64,000 nucleotides of DNA from Saturnia japonica (GCA_033032175.1 CM065322.1:2852001-2916000), one strand, 5' to 3'; counted from the stretch's first letter, positions 1 through 10,729 are shown. The notes: a model not told the origin generated them from the sequence alone. Numbers and translations are program-made.

Positions 1-1974
1 CGTGCATACATTACAGCAACACTCACTATAATGCTTAGCAATATATCGCGGAACATTAGAACTTACTTTGTACGGAATAACTTTTCCAAGTTCATTAATT
101 TCCTCGTACATTAAAAGCGAATGCTTAATAATGCAGAAGACTTTATTTGTGGCCATAAAATTAGCGAGTTAATGTTTTTTTTTTAATAAATAGGTGTTTC
201 GAAAATTTATGACATTACGTATTATGTATGTAACTATAAATATCAGTGATTAATAGACCTAAAGGGAAAAGTATTAACAATACCTTTGGTCAGCAGGCAC
301 ATCAAAGATATTTTGACACTTATTTCTTATCGTAACAAAACAAAACTTTCAAACCACCACTAGTTAGTACCTGTCTAAGATCATACCTGATGATAAGTAA
401 CTATGAGCGAAGTGAAGATAGTAACAAACTAAATGTCTATTACTAAAGTTAACGATGTTGGTATGACATTATACTTATATTATACTTTCATCTATATAAA
501 ATTAATCAATGTAATATCGAATCTAATAAAAAATAAAATTGTGAAAGTGCGATTGTTTGAATGTTTGTTTATCAATCACTTTCAAACCATTAGATGCTTC
601 TAATGAAATTTGATATGAGCGTAGACTGTCCTTTTACCATTTAGTACTTATTTGCGCATCGAACTAAAATGCTTTTTGCTCATCGAATTTTATGGTGAAA
701 TCAATCCAATCAGACCAGAGACGGTACTAAGCAGATAAAGAAAATAAGATATAAATATAAATTATTAGATATTATTACTTTCCAAAAATAAGCTTGTTTC
801 GTGGCCTCACTTTTCTTCCGTGCTAGGATTTAGATAAGAGGATTCATGGCCATTTCCACAAAATGTCCACATTTGACGCGCTGAAACGTAATTAAACGCG
901 TATGAGATTATGACTAAGGGAGAAATGAAGTGTGTGAAATAAACTGTACCACCAAAATATAGCAAATAATACTCAAATATACCTAGTACATTGGATTCTC
1001 CTAAAAAATTCTACCCAAATAGAATGATTATTACAATCTCGCTTATCAATCAAAAATCAATCAATAGAATGTTTGAATGACCAAAACCTATAACAACAGT
1101 TTCTATTGCTAAAAGTATGCGATTTTTTTATGACGCTTTTTTAACAATTTTTAAGCTTGTATTTATCTAAATCACCTGATGCTATGAGAAGACTAAGCCC
1201 ATGATTATAACACATAAAGAAAGAGAATTTAAATCTAAATTTCTTAATTTCTAGAATACACAAAGTAATAAATTATTTTTGTTCAATACAGATGGAATAC
1301 TCATTTTTACATAACCAGTAGAGACTTCGTTATTCTATGAATAAATATTAAGTGAATATTCAAGACAGTTGGTATTTCGGATCTTATTACTTTTATGTAT
1401 ATATTCGAAGCGTAAAAGGTAATAGCACGTACTTTACTACACATTGCTTGATGAAAAGGGAGCTCCCAGGAAATTAAACTATAAACCAAACGGTAATGAA
1501 CATTATAGTTTCCTCTCACATGTAATATTCGAGACTTCGAGAGGTGTATGAATAGAATTTTCACATGATTATGAAACGAAAATTGACAAAATTTTTAGTA
1601 GACAAAAGAATAATAAAGTGTAAAGATCATGGTATTATGATCTTGACTTGATCGATATATTATACATTGGAATAGCTTTTCATTTACTCTGAATAATATA
1701 AGATAAAATGAGCTAACTTTCATCCTCAATAAGTGTGAAGTTAATATTAAAAAAATTAAATTTGGTTCATATATACCTAGGTACTGACAGCACCTCTAGC
1801 GAAAACACGAAGGAAAAACAATTAGAGGTTAATGCAATCATCATCTAATCTTTAATAAATAAATGTTAAGCTGGGTCATCAACTAACATATACACACTGA
1901 GAAAAGGTTAGATAACGTTTTTTTTTTATAAAAAAAAAAAATTTACTTTTCATTTATTCTGATCAAAGGCCCTA
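1..1974. other. AT-rich non-coding stretch, nothing recognised
   Basis: I see no gene, RNA gene or recognisable mobile element here. Open frames are short, AT-driven and without known motifs. A weak imperfect hairpin lies near 258-293, where GACCTAAAGG is matched by CCTTTGGTC. Confidence 0.6.
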
Positions 1975-2245
1975 TCAAAAGACACCGATGCATCGCATCG
2001 CGTCGCCGCGTTGCGCCTGTGCGAGTGAAGGCAAATACAAAGGAAGCTGCATACAGCGAAAACGCCACTTATGTTTTTTGAAAAATCGGTTTAGTAGTTT
2101 TTGAGTTTATCCATTACAAACAAAATACCTAATTTTTCCTCATTATTATATTGGTATAGATAATCACGCCAAATCTCACGCTACTCCGTGCACGCGATAT
2201 GTTTGAAAGTTTTCTCCTCACGTATACATTATTAATAAATAGATA
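1975..2245 (+). repeat. Interspersed-repeat tails, two adjoining fragments
   Basis: Positions 1975-2155 end in a phrase (TTTGAGTTTATCCATTACA, then TATTGGTATAGAT) that resembles the 3' tails of common lepidopteran retroelements. Positions 2160-2245 match the 5' part of the Helitron-like repeat at 27279-27640 (shared block GCCAAATCTCAC, then CCGTRCACGC). Both are old and too short to name firmly. Confidence 0.45.
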
Positions 2246-2682
2246 CGTCAGTGAAAGTGTAGTTAAAATATTTGATTGACCCGATTACGTGTAAGAAGGT
2301 TTAAACAGGCGACTGGATTGAAATCTTTGTCATTTAAGTCGATCATTATTTTATTTTATAGACGCACGGCATAGTGAAGGTATTGTGCCTAATGGTAAGC
2401 ACAATACAATCCAAAAACAATTGTGACCACCACGAGATCTACAATCCATCGACGGTCGTTGCGAGTGTGGTGATTACCAGACGTGCCAAACCGAAAGAAG
2501 GTCACTGTGCACCACGTGCATTGTGGTAGCGTTCCTGCCGGACATAATTGTCGTGTCCTAACTAATCTACAAAGATTATGTCGTGGACCAAGACAGGTGA
2601 CTTTTTATAATGACATAAACAACAAATACAAACAGAGAAGCGGGTGGTCGCCAACTACAAAAATTGATATACATAAATAAAT

Positions 2683-2825
2683 ACATAAATCACGGCTCTT
2701 TTCTAACTTGGTAAACAGAGACCACGTCTTTCCACTTGCTAAGATCCTGGAATACATCTTTCACTTCTTCAAAATTCATCAATCTTTTCATGCACATTCG
2801 TCGGCTTACTGTACTCTTGATATGA
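2683..2825 (-). pseudogene. LINE ORF2 C-terminus and 3' end (direct half of an inverted copy)
   Basis: The minus strand encodes a degraded C-terminal tail of a non-LTR retrotransposon polyprotein, including MKRLMNFEEVKDVF and SKWKDVVSVY. I recognise this as the common insect LINE tail (approximately MKRLMDVxEAREVCKDRSKW). The same DNA lies in the direct copy at 37175-37290. On this copy the adjoining upstream coding part is not continuous: it lies just to the right in the opposite orientation (2829-2950). No intact RT domain remains. Confidence 0.75.
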
Positions 2826-2828
2826 AAG

Positions 2829-2950
2829 AATAATGACTGGACAGATTTATAAGACGAGCATGAATGAGAACGTGAAGAGGAAGGCCTGGACGAACGTTCC
2901 ACAATCAAATCGTCAAGACACGGACAAGATAGGTCAGGTCAAATATCATC
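2829..2950 (+). pseudogene. LINE ORF2 segment, inverted 5' half
   Basis: The plus strand reads MTGQIYKTSMNENV and ends in GQVK, matching the LINE segment at 37066-37170 (MTKQIYESS...GQV). In the direct copy this segment runs straight into the one seen on the minus strand at 2683-2825. Here the two halves are head to head. That layout, inverted 5' part followed by direct 3' part, is the known product of twin priming during LINE insertion. I see no clear target-site duplication. Confidence 0.7.
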
Positions 2951-2989
2951 ATCATCATTATACTAATACGGAATTAAAACACTTTCTAC

Positions 2990-3371
2990 CCCTTTTTAAA
3001 CATATTGCGTCCACGGAAGACTGTGAGATTTGACATGGTTAAAGTTTATATGGAGAAGGAGTGCACGAAGCTAAAATTGATCTATAATATATATCACTAA
3101 TATATTAAATTAAATAAATTAATACTGTGAATCTTAAACTGACCAGTGCCATTGAACTTAGACCACCCAAAATATTGACATTTTTTTTTAGATCTGACTA
3201 CACTGTTAGCCTTAGGGGCCCTGAAGCCGCTGCGGCTTTAACAGCTTCACCGAACTTTAGTGACATTATCACTCAACGCACTATAAATGCTAAATACTGC
3301 AGATGTCAAACAGAAAATAGTCTATGATCAAAAAGTCGCTGGTCGAATTTCGACCTTAGAGCGATCGCTAG
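2990..3371 (+). mobile_element. Helitron-like non-autonomous element, interrupted copy
   Basis: This is homologous, in inverse orientation, to 27279-27640. The right end reads CGATCGCTAG followed by T. A 7-bp-stem hairpin (GGTCGAA-T-TTCGACC, 3341-3355) sits 12 bases before the CTAG. A 3' hairpin followed by CTRR and a T is the usual 3' signature of Helitrons. The 5' end is not defined. A short poly-A retroposon (3183-3260) interrupts it, and the 27-kb copy shows the uninterrupted sequence. Confidence 0.6.
3176..3267 (-). mobile_element. Tiny poly-A retroposon (~75 bp) with 7-bp TSD
   Basis: On the minus strand this is a roughly 75-bp unit starting near AAGTTCGGTGAAGCTG and ending GGCTAACAGTGTAGTCAGA plus an A-run. 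It is flanked by TGACATT (3176-3182 and 3261-3267, partly overlapping the T-run). The homologous repeat at 27279-27640 lacks it, giving an empty-site comparison. It matches the 3' end of the longer element at 8572-8866 and the three short copies at 29559-29875. The source family is not one I recognise. Confidence 0.75.
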
Positions 3372-3864
3372 TTAATATAAATACATAGAATCCTCTGATC
3401 CTTTTTGCTAAAAATAAATAAACACGTAAAATACAATAAAACGCATTGAAGTAGTACCTACTAGCGTACAATAACTCAGTGTCCATAGAATTGTAGAATG
3501 CTATTCCTTTTATATTCCCCTAGGATCTTTTCACTGATTGGAAACAGTTCGTATCATAAAAGATGTAGTTGTGTACTAACAATTTTCTGTCATTATTATT
3601 GAAATACAAAAGATGCTGCAATGCGAGTCTACGTTGAAGAGCACTGCATATTTATTAAGGCGCATAATATCGATAGGCGAGTATTTTATTTCAATAGAGC
3701 TATTAAGTAAGACAAAGCCGCAAGCTAATATAAGTGCACAGACAATCTTGATCGTCTAAATTTTTTATCACAAATACATTAAATTTAATAAAACATTCAT
3801 AATTAACGTTACTACTGCAAATTATTGTCAAACACAAGTATGTGGTCAAATAGTTGCACATAGA
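3372..3864. other. AT-rich non-coding stretch
   Basis: Nothing recognisable is present between the Helitron-like element and the Tigger transposon. Confidence 0.5.
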
Positions 3865-3866
3865 TA

Positions 3867-5933
3867 CAGTCAAAATCTGTTATAACGACATCGAAGGGAC
3901 TGCTCATATTCAGTCGTAAAAACTGATAGTCGTAACTACCGGTATTGTTTAATGTGTATCGTGCAAGTACAAACAAATCGATAGGGAATTATTGGAAAAA
4001 TATATTTATTCAACTATGTACATTTTGTATATTACACATAAGTACAATGCATATTATTTTTCTGTGAGCATAAAATTTGTAATTTTGGTCTGTTTATAGA
4101 ATATGGAACTGTTAATTAAAAAGAACAATCTTTCTTAATACACTAACAGCATTGATATCATCATTCAAAGTTGGTACAGTAAATTGTTCCTCAGAGTCTT
4201 CCTGTTCGTCATCTTCCTCTTGAACATCTCGTACGATATCATCTTCCGTAGCTCGTGCGCAAATTGCAATAGAGTTATCTACATCAATGAACTCTGCTGC
4301 TTCAGTAGTAGATAAAGTAGGTCGTAAATTTTGGGCTAATTGAGCAAGACAAATATTGTCCTCTCCATTATCATCAGTCACATCATCTGAGGTTATTGTT
4401 AAGAGGTCTTTAAAACCAGCATGTTTAAAGCAGTTAGCTATAGTGTTTTGTGAAACTTTTTTCCATGCTTCTGATATCATCAAGATGGCATCAAGAACCG
4501 TAAAACTTTTTGGTCACTACTGTCTAGGTTTTGTATTAACTTAAACACTTGCAGTCTTCTATAGTGAGATTTCAAACACCTTATTACATCTTGGTCCATT
4601 GGTTGCAATACAGATGTATCATTTGGTGGTAAGAACACAAGTTTAATGCATTTTAGATTAGTAACAGCCGGATGAGCAGGACAGTTATCCACCAAAAGTA
4701 GAACTTTCTGTTTGTTTCCTTTCAATTCAGCGTCCCAGTTTCTTAACCATTTCTCAAAAATGTCCAATATCATCCATCATGATCTCACGTTGTTTTCATA
4801 CGTTACCAGCAGTGAGTGAATGTTTTTAAAGCATCTTGGTTTCTTAGATTTGCCAATAACTAAAAGCTTTCTTTTACAGGATCCTTTCATATTTGCTGCA
4901 ACCATGATCGTCAATCTTGTCTTAGACATTTTTCCTCCCGAACAATTTTCTCCTTTGAACTTTAAAGTATTGTCTGGTTTCATATTGTAAAAAAGTCCAG
5001 TTTCGGCTGCGTTAAAAATTTCATCTGGTCCGTAGCCTTCGTCAAATAATGTAGGCCACTTTTGCGTTATCCATTCTTCTACAGTATCCTTATCAACACT
5101 AGCAGCTTCACCACTCATTTTCCCGCCGACAATACCGTGCTGAGCCCGGAAACGTTGAATCCAACTAGACGAGCAAACAAAATCTTCGCCAAAACGTTGA
5201 GCAAAATCGTTAGCTTTTTGTTGAAGAATCGGTCCGTTTATTGGCACATTATTAGCCCTTTGATATTTAAACCACTTTAACAAAGCTTCCTCAATATTCG
5301 TATGCTTCGTTGTTCTGGCTCGTTTCATGTTCAAAAAATTATTGTCTTATGACGTTTGAATTTTTTCTCGCTCTTTCCAAATGGTTGAAATTGTCGAGTG
5401 TGATACACCATATTCCTTTGCTAAGTCTTTGTTTAAAATTCCGCTCTCTAGCTTGGATATAATACGCGATTTTTCTTCAATATTAATTTGTATTCTTTTT
5501 CTTTGCGATATTTTGAAAGTTTCAAGAATAACTCCACAAAGTTTGGTGCGTCTTGTGTATAGATAAGTAACAAACTAACTGAAGAGATATGAAGAAGCGG
5601 GCTTTGACTCTACTGCATGCACGTGTTTTGTTTCTAAGAATTAGAAAAGACCCTACTCTAAACTAAATCCTATTGTTTTCTTTCCTGATTTTAATAGCAA
5701 TTGAAGACAAATGTGGATACCTATTCAAATTGTTTACAATACAGCTTAGCCGGTCGTTCTAACAGATCTAATTCTCCTAAATATTAGTTAAATGTGGTCA
5801 TTTTATGAGGTATGTCGTATAAAGCAATGTTTTTAATAAGGCGGTCATATAGCATTCAGCCGGGACCTTTGTTCTAGGTTATTTATAACCGACATGTTGT
5901 TCTAAACGATGTCGCAGTAAACGGTTTTGACTG
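3867..5933 (-). mobile_element. Tigger/pogo-group DNA transposon, inactive
   Basis: This is a 2,067-bp element bounded by terminal inverted repeats: CAGTCAAAATCTGTT at the left, and its partner CAGTCAAAACCGTTT read inward from the right end. TA dinucleotides lie directly outside both ends (3865-3866 and 5934-5935), which is the Tc1/mariner/pogo target duplication. A second, imperfect match (CGACATCG) follows inside each TIR. One transposase gene lies on the minus strand (4112 to about 5500). TIR divergence and several coding lesions mark it as an old insertion. Confidence 0.88.
4112..5500 (-). pseudogene. Tigger-like transposase pseudogene (Psq HTH, CENPB HTH, DDE_1)
   Basis: In order, the frame shows an N-terminal Psq-type helix-turn-helix (NKDLAKEYGVSHSTISTIWK, about 5450-5365), a CENP-B-type DNA-binding region (ending SSSWIQRFRAQHGIVGGKMS), a DDE_1 catalytic core (GPDEIFNAAETGLFYNM, then VLLLVDNCPAHP, then VLQPMDQDVI) and a tail (SEAWKKVSQNTIANCFKHAGF). 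Three breaks are visible: an in-frame TAA after the HTH (about 5350), an in-frame TGA at 4777-4779, and a frameshift near 4485-4500. The first catalytic Asp expected in the family pattern N-x-DETGL reads Ala here, so the protein would be inactive even without the breaks. The second and third acidic positions are kept. Confidence 0.9.
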
Positions 5934-5935
5934 TA

Positions 5936-6609
5936 TTTTTAAAATGTTTTACAGACATCTTGGTCGAATTTCGTATAATTCAAAAAAAAATAGTGGATAA
6001 AAAGTTTTATTTCATATACTGCCAATATTATTTTGTGTTATCGTTAAAGGTGTCATTAGTAGTCATTTACTGACACGACCCTGCATGCACCCTACTACCG
6101 CACTTGCTATTTAACTGGGTATATACCGGCCACTGTAATCTACCCCCCAGAAACAGTAGGCGATTATCAGAAAATATCTCAACACTATAATTATATGAAA
6201 AAGACATTTTCATTTATCAATCTCTCTATATATATCTTCCAGCATAGTATTCTATCTATTGATCTATCTATCTCTTTCTGTTATTCGGATATCGTAAAGT
6301 AATTAACTACCCCTTAACATGGCTATAGTAATTACTGGCCGTACACCCAACGCACAGAATTATACCGAGACTATTTAATTCCAAGCCATTCTTATAATAT
6401 GATACAAATAAAATAATGAAATTGATATTATTCATGTTGTGGTTCTGTTGTTTATTACGAATCGAATTTGTTTATGAATAAATAAATAAATAAAAAATTT
6501 AGTAGTTTTAAAATAGCTGATTAAAGATTGGATAAATACAATGCAATGGGTGATTTGTGATGGTTTATTTTGGTTGTAATATTTTAATTTCATTGGAATA
6601 AAAGTTCCA
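5936..6609. other. AT-rich non-coding stretch
   Basis: Only short tandem bits (CTAT runs near 6240-6280, AATA runs near 6475-6495) stand out. I see no coding signal. Confidence 0.5.
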
Positions 6610-6735
6610 ATCATCATCATCATCATCATCATTTCAGCCGCAGGACGTCCACTGCTGAACATAGGCCTCCCCCATAGATCTCCAGAGCGACCGATCTTGT
6701 GCGGCCTGCACCCAACGGCTCCCAGCGACCTAATA
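6610..6735 (-). pseudogene. LINE 3' end with (ATG)n tail
   Basis: The minus strand encodes a LINE polyprotein C-terminus, RWVQAAQDRSLWRSMGEAY followed by VQQWTSCG and a TGA stop. The stop is followed directly by about seven ATG/ATC trinucleotide repeats in place of poly-A. This tail ending in (ATGATG)n is common in lepidopteran LINE insertions. It is 5'-truncated, so only about 100 bp of coding sequence remain. Confidence 0.75.
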
Positions 6736-7466
6736 TAATAAGTTCCAATATAATTTAAATATTAGTATAACTGAGTTTTCGAAATTATTAAATTATTATA
6801 TTGCATCTGAAAAGATCCTAATGATTTACGGAAAAATTTAGTAAAACTATCCAACGTAAATTACTAAACTAAAATTTAAATAAATAATTAAAATGCCTCG
6901 AATGGTTTTTACAGCTTTCCTTATGTCTGCTTCTGTTATTTGTTGCTTTTTTTGTGGACCTCATCTCTTTGAACAAAATACTTATTATTTAAGCCCTTTG
7001 GTTTCCGTGTAAAATCACTAAAGTAACATACACTACACTACATAGTATATGATGATAAACTATACTTTTTGTCCATTAATAAAATCAAACCCGCAGCAGA
7101 ACGTCAGAAATGATTTAACTGCGTCATTTAACATGATAATGACGGTGTGCTCAACCAAGCTGGCTCATAACTGCACATCAAAACATTAAGCCTTATCTAT
7201 TCAATACAAACGATTTGTTTTTTAACTAATTTATGGCGTTTTATCATGATATAACACGCCCTTGCTTTTGTGTACGTAGATGTTTCTTTGCACTGGAAAG
7301 GACAGCTTAAAATCAATGTGAAGGCTAAAAGTATTCTTATCTTTAATTTCGTTCAAGATTCGTTTTTTTTTAATTCTAATTTAGATTAACTATATACGTA
7401 CGGTTTAAAATGAAATAAGGGTTTTTGGTGGGATCTTGTTCTTTTATGTGGTGGTTACATACATAC
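6736..7466. other. AT-rich non-coding stretch
   Basis: No recognisable element was found. A short CATA microsatellite (7460-7470) adjoins the SINE that follows. Confidence 0.45.
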
Positions 7467-7467
7467 A

Positions 7468-7716
7468 TACCATCACGCCTGTATCCTCAAAGCGTTAGGC
7501 AGAGGCGTACTAATGTACACCCACAGTTCGCCGAGTATGTTTTTAGGTCCCATGTAATAGGGAGCGAACCTATTGCCATTAATTGGGCATAAAACAAAAC
7601 TCCGAGCAGCTACTGATAATTTCATAGAAAAACCAATTAACACTTTGTTCGACCTGGGAATCTAACCCAGCACCTGGATAGCAGTCGCGCTTACGACCAC
7701 TAGGCTAATGAAGCAG
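7468..7716 (-). mobile_element. tRNA-derived SINE, family A, near full length
   Basis: In minus orientation this has a tRNA-like head with an A box (GCCTAGTGGTCGTAAGCGCG) and a decayed B box (TGGGTTAGATTCCCAGG). It continues through the family body (GTTATTGG-type segment, TTCTATGAAATTaTCAGTAG, then CGCCTCTGCCTAACGC) to a 3' end near GATGGTATGTATG. Members in this window are at 15972, 33057, 38510, 45888 and 53905, with a head fragment at 63545. Pol III transcription would start from the internal boxes. Confidence 0.85.
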
Positions 7717-7739
7717 TTGTTATTTTAATTAATAAATTT

Positions 7740-7965
7740 ATATTATTCGGTCCTTTATTATGTAATTTTGACGGCATTTTACATGATGTAGTTAGATTAT
7801 TGGTCACAAGTGAAGTTGATTATAAATAATCACTAGGAGCTAGATTTTACATTTTCATAAAAACTCCCTGGACAATTTTAACAAAAGAGCCGCCATCTTG
7901 TTAGAACTGTATTTGAAGGTTAAAAGGATAATTATTAAACTGTGATATTTACGTGACGTTGACAA
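7740..7965. repeat. Dispersed repeat D, copy 1
   Basis: This shares blocks with 35255-35540, 39030-39240 and 43500-43665: TTATGYAATTTTGRCGGC, CAYTTTACRTRATGTA, ACTCCCTGGACAATTTTAACA and CCGCCATCTTGTTAGAA. I do not know the family, and ends and coding content are not apparent. Confidence 0.55.
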
Positions 7966-8571
7966 TAGGTTTCCGTTAAATAAAATGAAAAAAATATATA
8001 TAATTATGTTTGAATTGCTTTTATAGCAGTAGGACTTTATTCTAAATCTTTATACCAATCTATTACTAAATTTATCATTTGTAACAGTCACACAAATGAT
8101 ATCAAGATACGAGTAGTTACATTTCTACGATAATAATAATGCTTACGGAAACAAACTTCAAACATCAACAGATATAATAATTACATAATAAAATAAATAA
8201 TTATAACATGATACAGTAACTGCAAGTACGCTCAGAACAAATTCCAAAACGATTCCATTAAATCTAAATTCGTGATACACAATAGGGGTCAGTAGTCAAG
8301 CGGGCTCAAGAAATGAGATTTTAACTATGGTTATTACATGTAAATTAATAAATTGCATCTCCGTATTAGAGTGTAAATGTGTTTTCTAGAGTATTACAAG
8401 TTTGTTAATTGGTATCACTTACCGTAAAGGGTATTTGGAGATAATATATCAGTTACTTTGCTCTTTTGTTAATAAATACAATGTATGTAATATGAAAACT
8501 TATAGCGCTAGTTAGTGTATTTAGCGCTAGTCAGTGTAGAAAACCTTTCCGAATACTAAATACACATACGC
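7966..8571. other. AT-rich non-coding stretch
   Basis: A near-tandem pair TAGCGCTAGTTAGTGTA/TAGCGCTAGTCAGTGTA lies at about 8502-8539. A perfect short hairpin (CCTTCCTCC-CAG-GAGGAAGG) lies near 8582-8600, just before the following retroposon. Confidence 0.45.
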
Positions 8572-8599
8572 ATGGTTCCTTCCTTCCTCCCAGGAGGAA

Positions 8600-8866
8600 G
8601 GGAACGTACCTATGAGTATATATTAGTTAGCTCGAATCGTAGGAGTAGGGATTCGATTAGATCGCGACTTAATTGCATACGCGACGACCGCCCGAGCCGA
8701 GGTCCGGCCACGTTGGCACCCTCGTGCGAGTCGTCCATACAACTTTCGCGGCTGAGTGCCCTCTGCGCTCGCCCCCAAGTCCGGTGAAGCTGTAAAAGCC
8801 ACAGCGGCTTTAGGGCCCCTAAGGCTAACAGTGTAGTCAGATCTAAAAAAAAAAAAAAAAAAAACA
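8600..8866 (+). mobile_element. Long form of poly-A retroposon family B
   Basis: A GC-rich block of roughly 240 bp starts near TTAGTTAGCTCGAAT, runs through GATCGCGACTTAATTGC, GAGCCGAGGTCCGGCCAC and TTCGCGGCTGAGTGCC, and ends with the 75-bp structured tail (GTGAAGCTGTAAAAGCC, CAGCGGCTTTAGGGCCCC, GGCTAACAGTGTAGTC) and an A-run of about 18. The poly-A end shows retroposition. I do not see clear tRNA, 7SL or 5S promoter boxes, so it may be a SINE or a LINE 3' end. Related copies lie at 9655, 25560 and 59641 (old). Confidence 0.75.
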
Positions 8867-8879
8867 AAATGAAAATTTA

Positions 8880-9126
8880 AGACGATGTAGCCAAATTATT
8901 CTGTCTTTCTTTATTTTCACTAATCAATTTATTTAAAAACTTTCATTAAAGTCATCCTATTAAACCTCTGGTGTTTCTTTTAGCATGCCATGGCCTGAGG
9001 ATTTATTCAACGCGCTGCTCTTTGTAATATAATTATGTATGATATTAAGTCAAACATTCAGTTAATAGTTCATTATAATTTTACTATTTATTGAATTTCT
9101 AACGTTCACTGGTATTTTATTTACAA
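8880..9126. other. AT-rich non-coding stretch
   Basis: Nothing recognisable is present. Confidence 0.4.
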
Positions 9127-9568
9127 CTAGCAGTGACCCGCGGTTTCACCCGCATATAATTTTGAGTTTTCAATCATGTGTCAAAATAAAATGTAATTTA
9201 AATCACAAGCACTAAGAAGTATTGATTTCAACTTCGAAGCAAATCACAGCCAAAATAACTTTGTACCCATTTTTAACCCCGTAAGGGGATGAATTTCAAT
9301 AAAATACGAAACACGTCTTCCATCAATTCTGTTAGAAAAGGTTTATGCAAAATTTAAAGTAGATTGGACCAAGGAATAACGTTGTCCCATACAAATTTTG
9401 CCCCCCTTTTTCACCCCCTTGGTGGTAGAATTTCGGAAAATCCTTTTTTATCGGATGCCTACGTCATACAAGGAACACACCCTCAAAGTTTCAGGTCGCT
9501 ACGATTAGCAGTTTAGCCTGTGCGTTGATCCGTTAGTCGTTCAGGACAAAGCATTTTATATGTATAGA
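9127..9568 (-). mobile_element. Helitron-like non-autonomous element, complete ends
   Basis: Read on the minus strand, it begins TCTATACATATAAAATGC directly after an A and ends GGGTCACTGCTAG directly before a T. A hairpin (GCGG-GTGAAA-CCGC) lies 9 bases before the terminal CTAG. The 5' TC, 3' hairpin, CTRR and insertion between A and T together are the Helitron signature. There is no coding capacity in 442 bp. A diverged relative lies at 62590-62880. Confidence 0.75.
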
Positions 9569-9654
9569 TGTTAAATAATGTGAACGATGTGGTACCTACG
9601 CCTGCCTAATAGTTATATTTAAGTAGTATTTTCAACGCTTTAGTTAATGCTTAG

Positions 9655-9842
9655 CCAGATCGCGACCTATTCGCATTCGCGACGACCGCCCGAGCCGAGG
9701 TTCAGCCACTCTGGCACCCTCGTGCGAGTCGTCCAAAACTTTCGCGGCTAAGTGCCCTAAGCGCTCGCCCCCAAGTTCGATGAAGCTATAAAAACCGCAA
9801 CGGCTTGAGGGCCCCTAAGGCTAACAGTATAATCAGTTCTAA
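9655..9842 (+). mobile_element. Retroposon family B, partial copy
   Basis: This is about 85% similar by eye to 8650-8850, from GATCGCGACCTATTCGC through GGGCCCCTAAGGCTAAC. It lacks an obvious poly-A tail and the 5' head, so it is older or truncated. Confidence 0.7.
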
Positions 9843-10729
9843 GCTTTAGTTAATTCCTGTCGTGTATAAACTTCATATTTAACTGGTATTTGTAATCGGT
9901 ATTGTCAAATTGTTCTATTAGTAACAAGTACTCATTGCGAACATCAACAGCTAATAACTAAAAATACTTGAATAAACCTATATAATTCTCAAAGTATTTA
10001 CTTCTTATATCGTTTGTTACTATTAATTTTAAAATACGAATTTGCGGATTCTGTAAATGGTCTGTGGCTTTTTTAAATATGATTCTTGAAGCGATAATGG
10101 ATCAGTGGCAGCTTTTTTCGACGACCCATCGATCTACGTAGGCTCGATTCTACAAGGAGCTTGCGCTTTCGATTAAGGAAAACATCGTGAATAGGGTGGG
10201 TCAAGAAAATCGATATTCCTTTTTTACTTTGTACTGTAAAAAATAGGTAACTAGACACCTCAAGAAAATTCTCTCTAAATATGAGCTCTTAAATTTAATA
10301 GGAAGGTGCTCCGCTCCGCCTTACAGTTTTCCATTTTTTCTTCACTATTAGAAAAAAAAAAATCATATATCTCTACCAACTGTGGATTAAAAATATCTGT
10401 TCTCGTATACTTGTAGGCAATTTAACACTCTACATAAAGCTCTTTAAAATTTTTCCGTAAACCTCACCATTTAAAATATATTGAAGGTTGAAGTTTGATT
10501 ATTTTAAGAAAAAATTCTTTTTTGCTTATGAATTGTATAACTCGTTACCAAAAAAATATTATGAAATGTGCAAACGATTCGTGAAGGAAACAACAGATTT
10601 GTAGATGGTGACAATTCTTCGGTTTGCGGTTACGACTAGCCGCCACCCGGTTAACCGCTCAGTGCGCCGTGGCCTATACACTTTTGTGTATTTCAAAAGG
10701 GTTTTATATTTTAGATAAAATATAATGTA
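9843..10729. other. AT-rich non-coding stretch with a SINE-like scrap
   Basis: Near 10165-10200 a phrase AAGGAAAACATCGTGAATA matches pieces at 30735 and 46748, and is often found in tRNA-derived SINE bodies of Lepidoptera. Otherwise nothing is recognisable. Confidence 0.4.
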
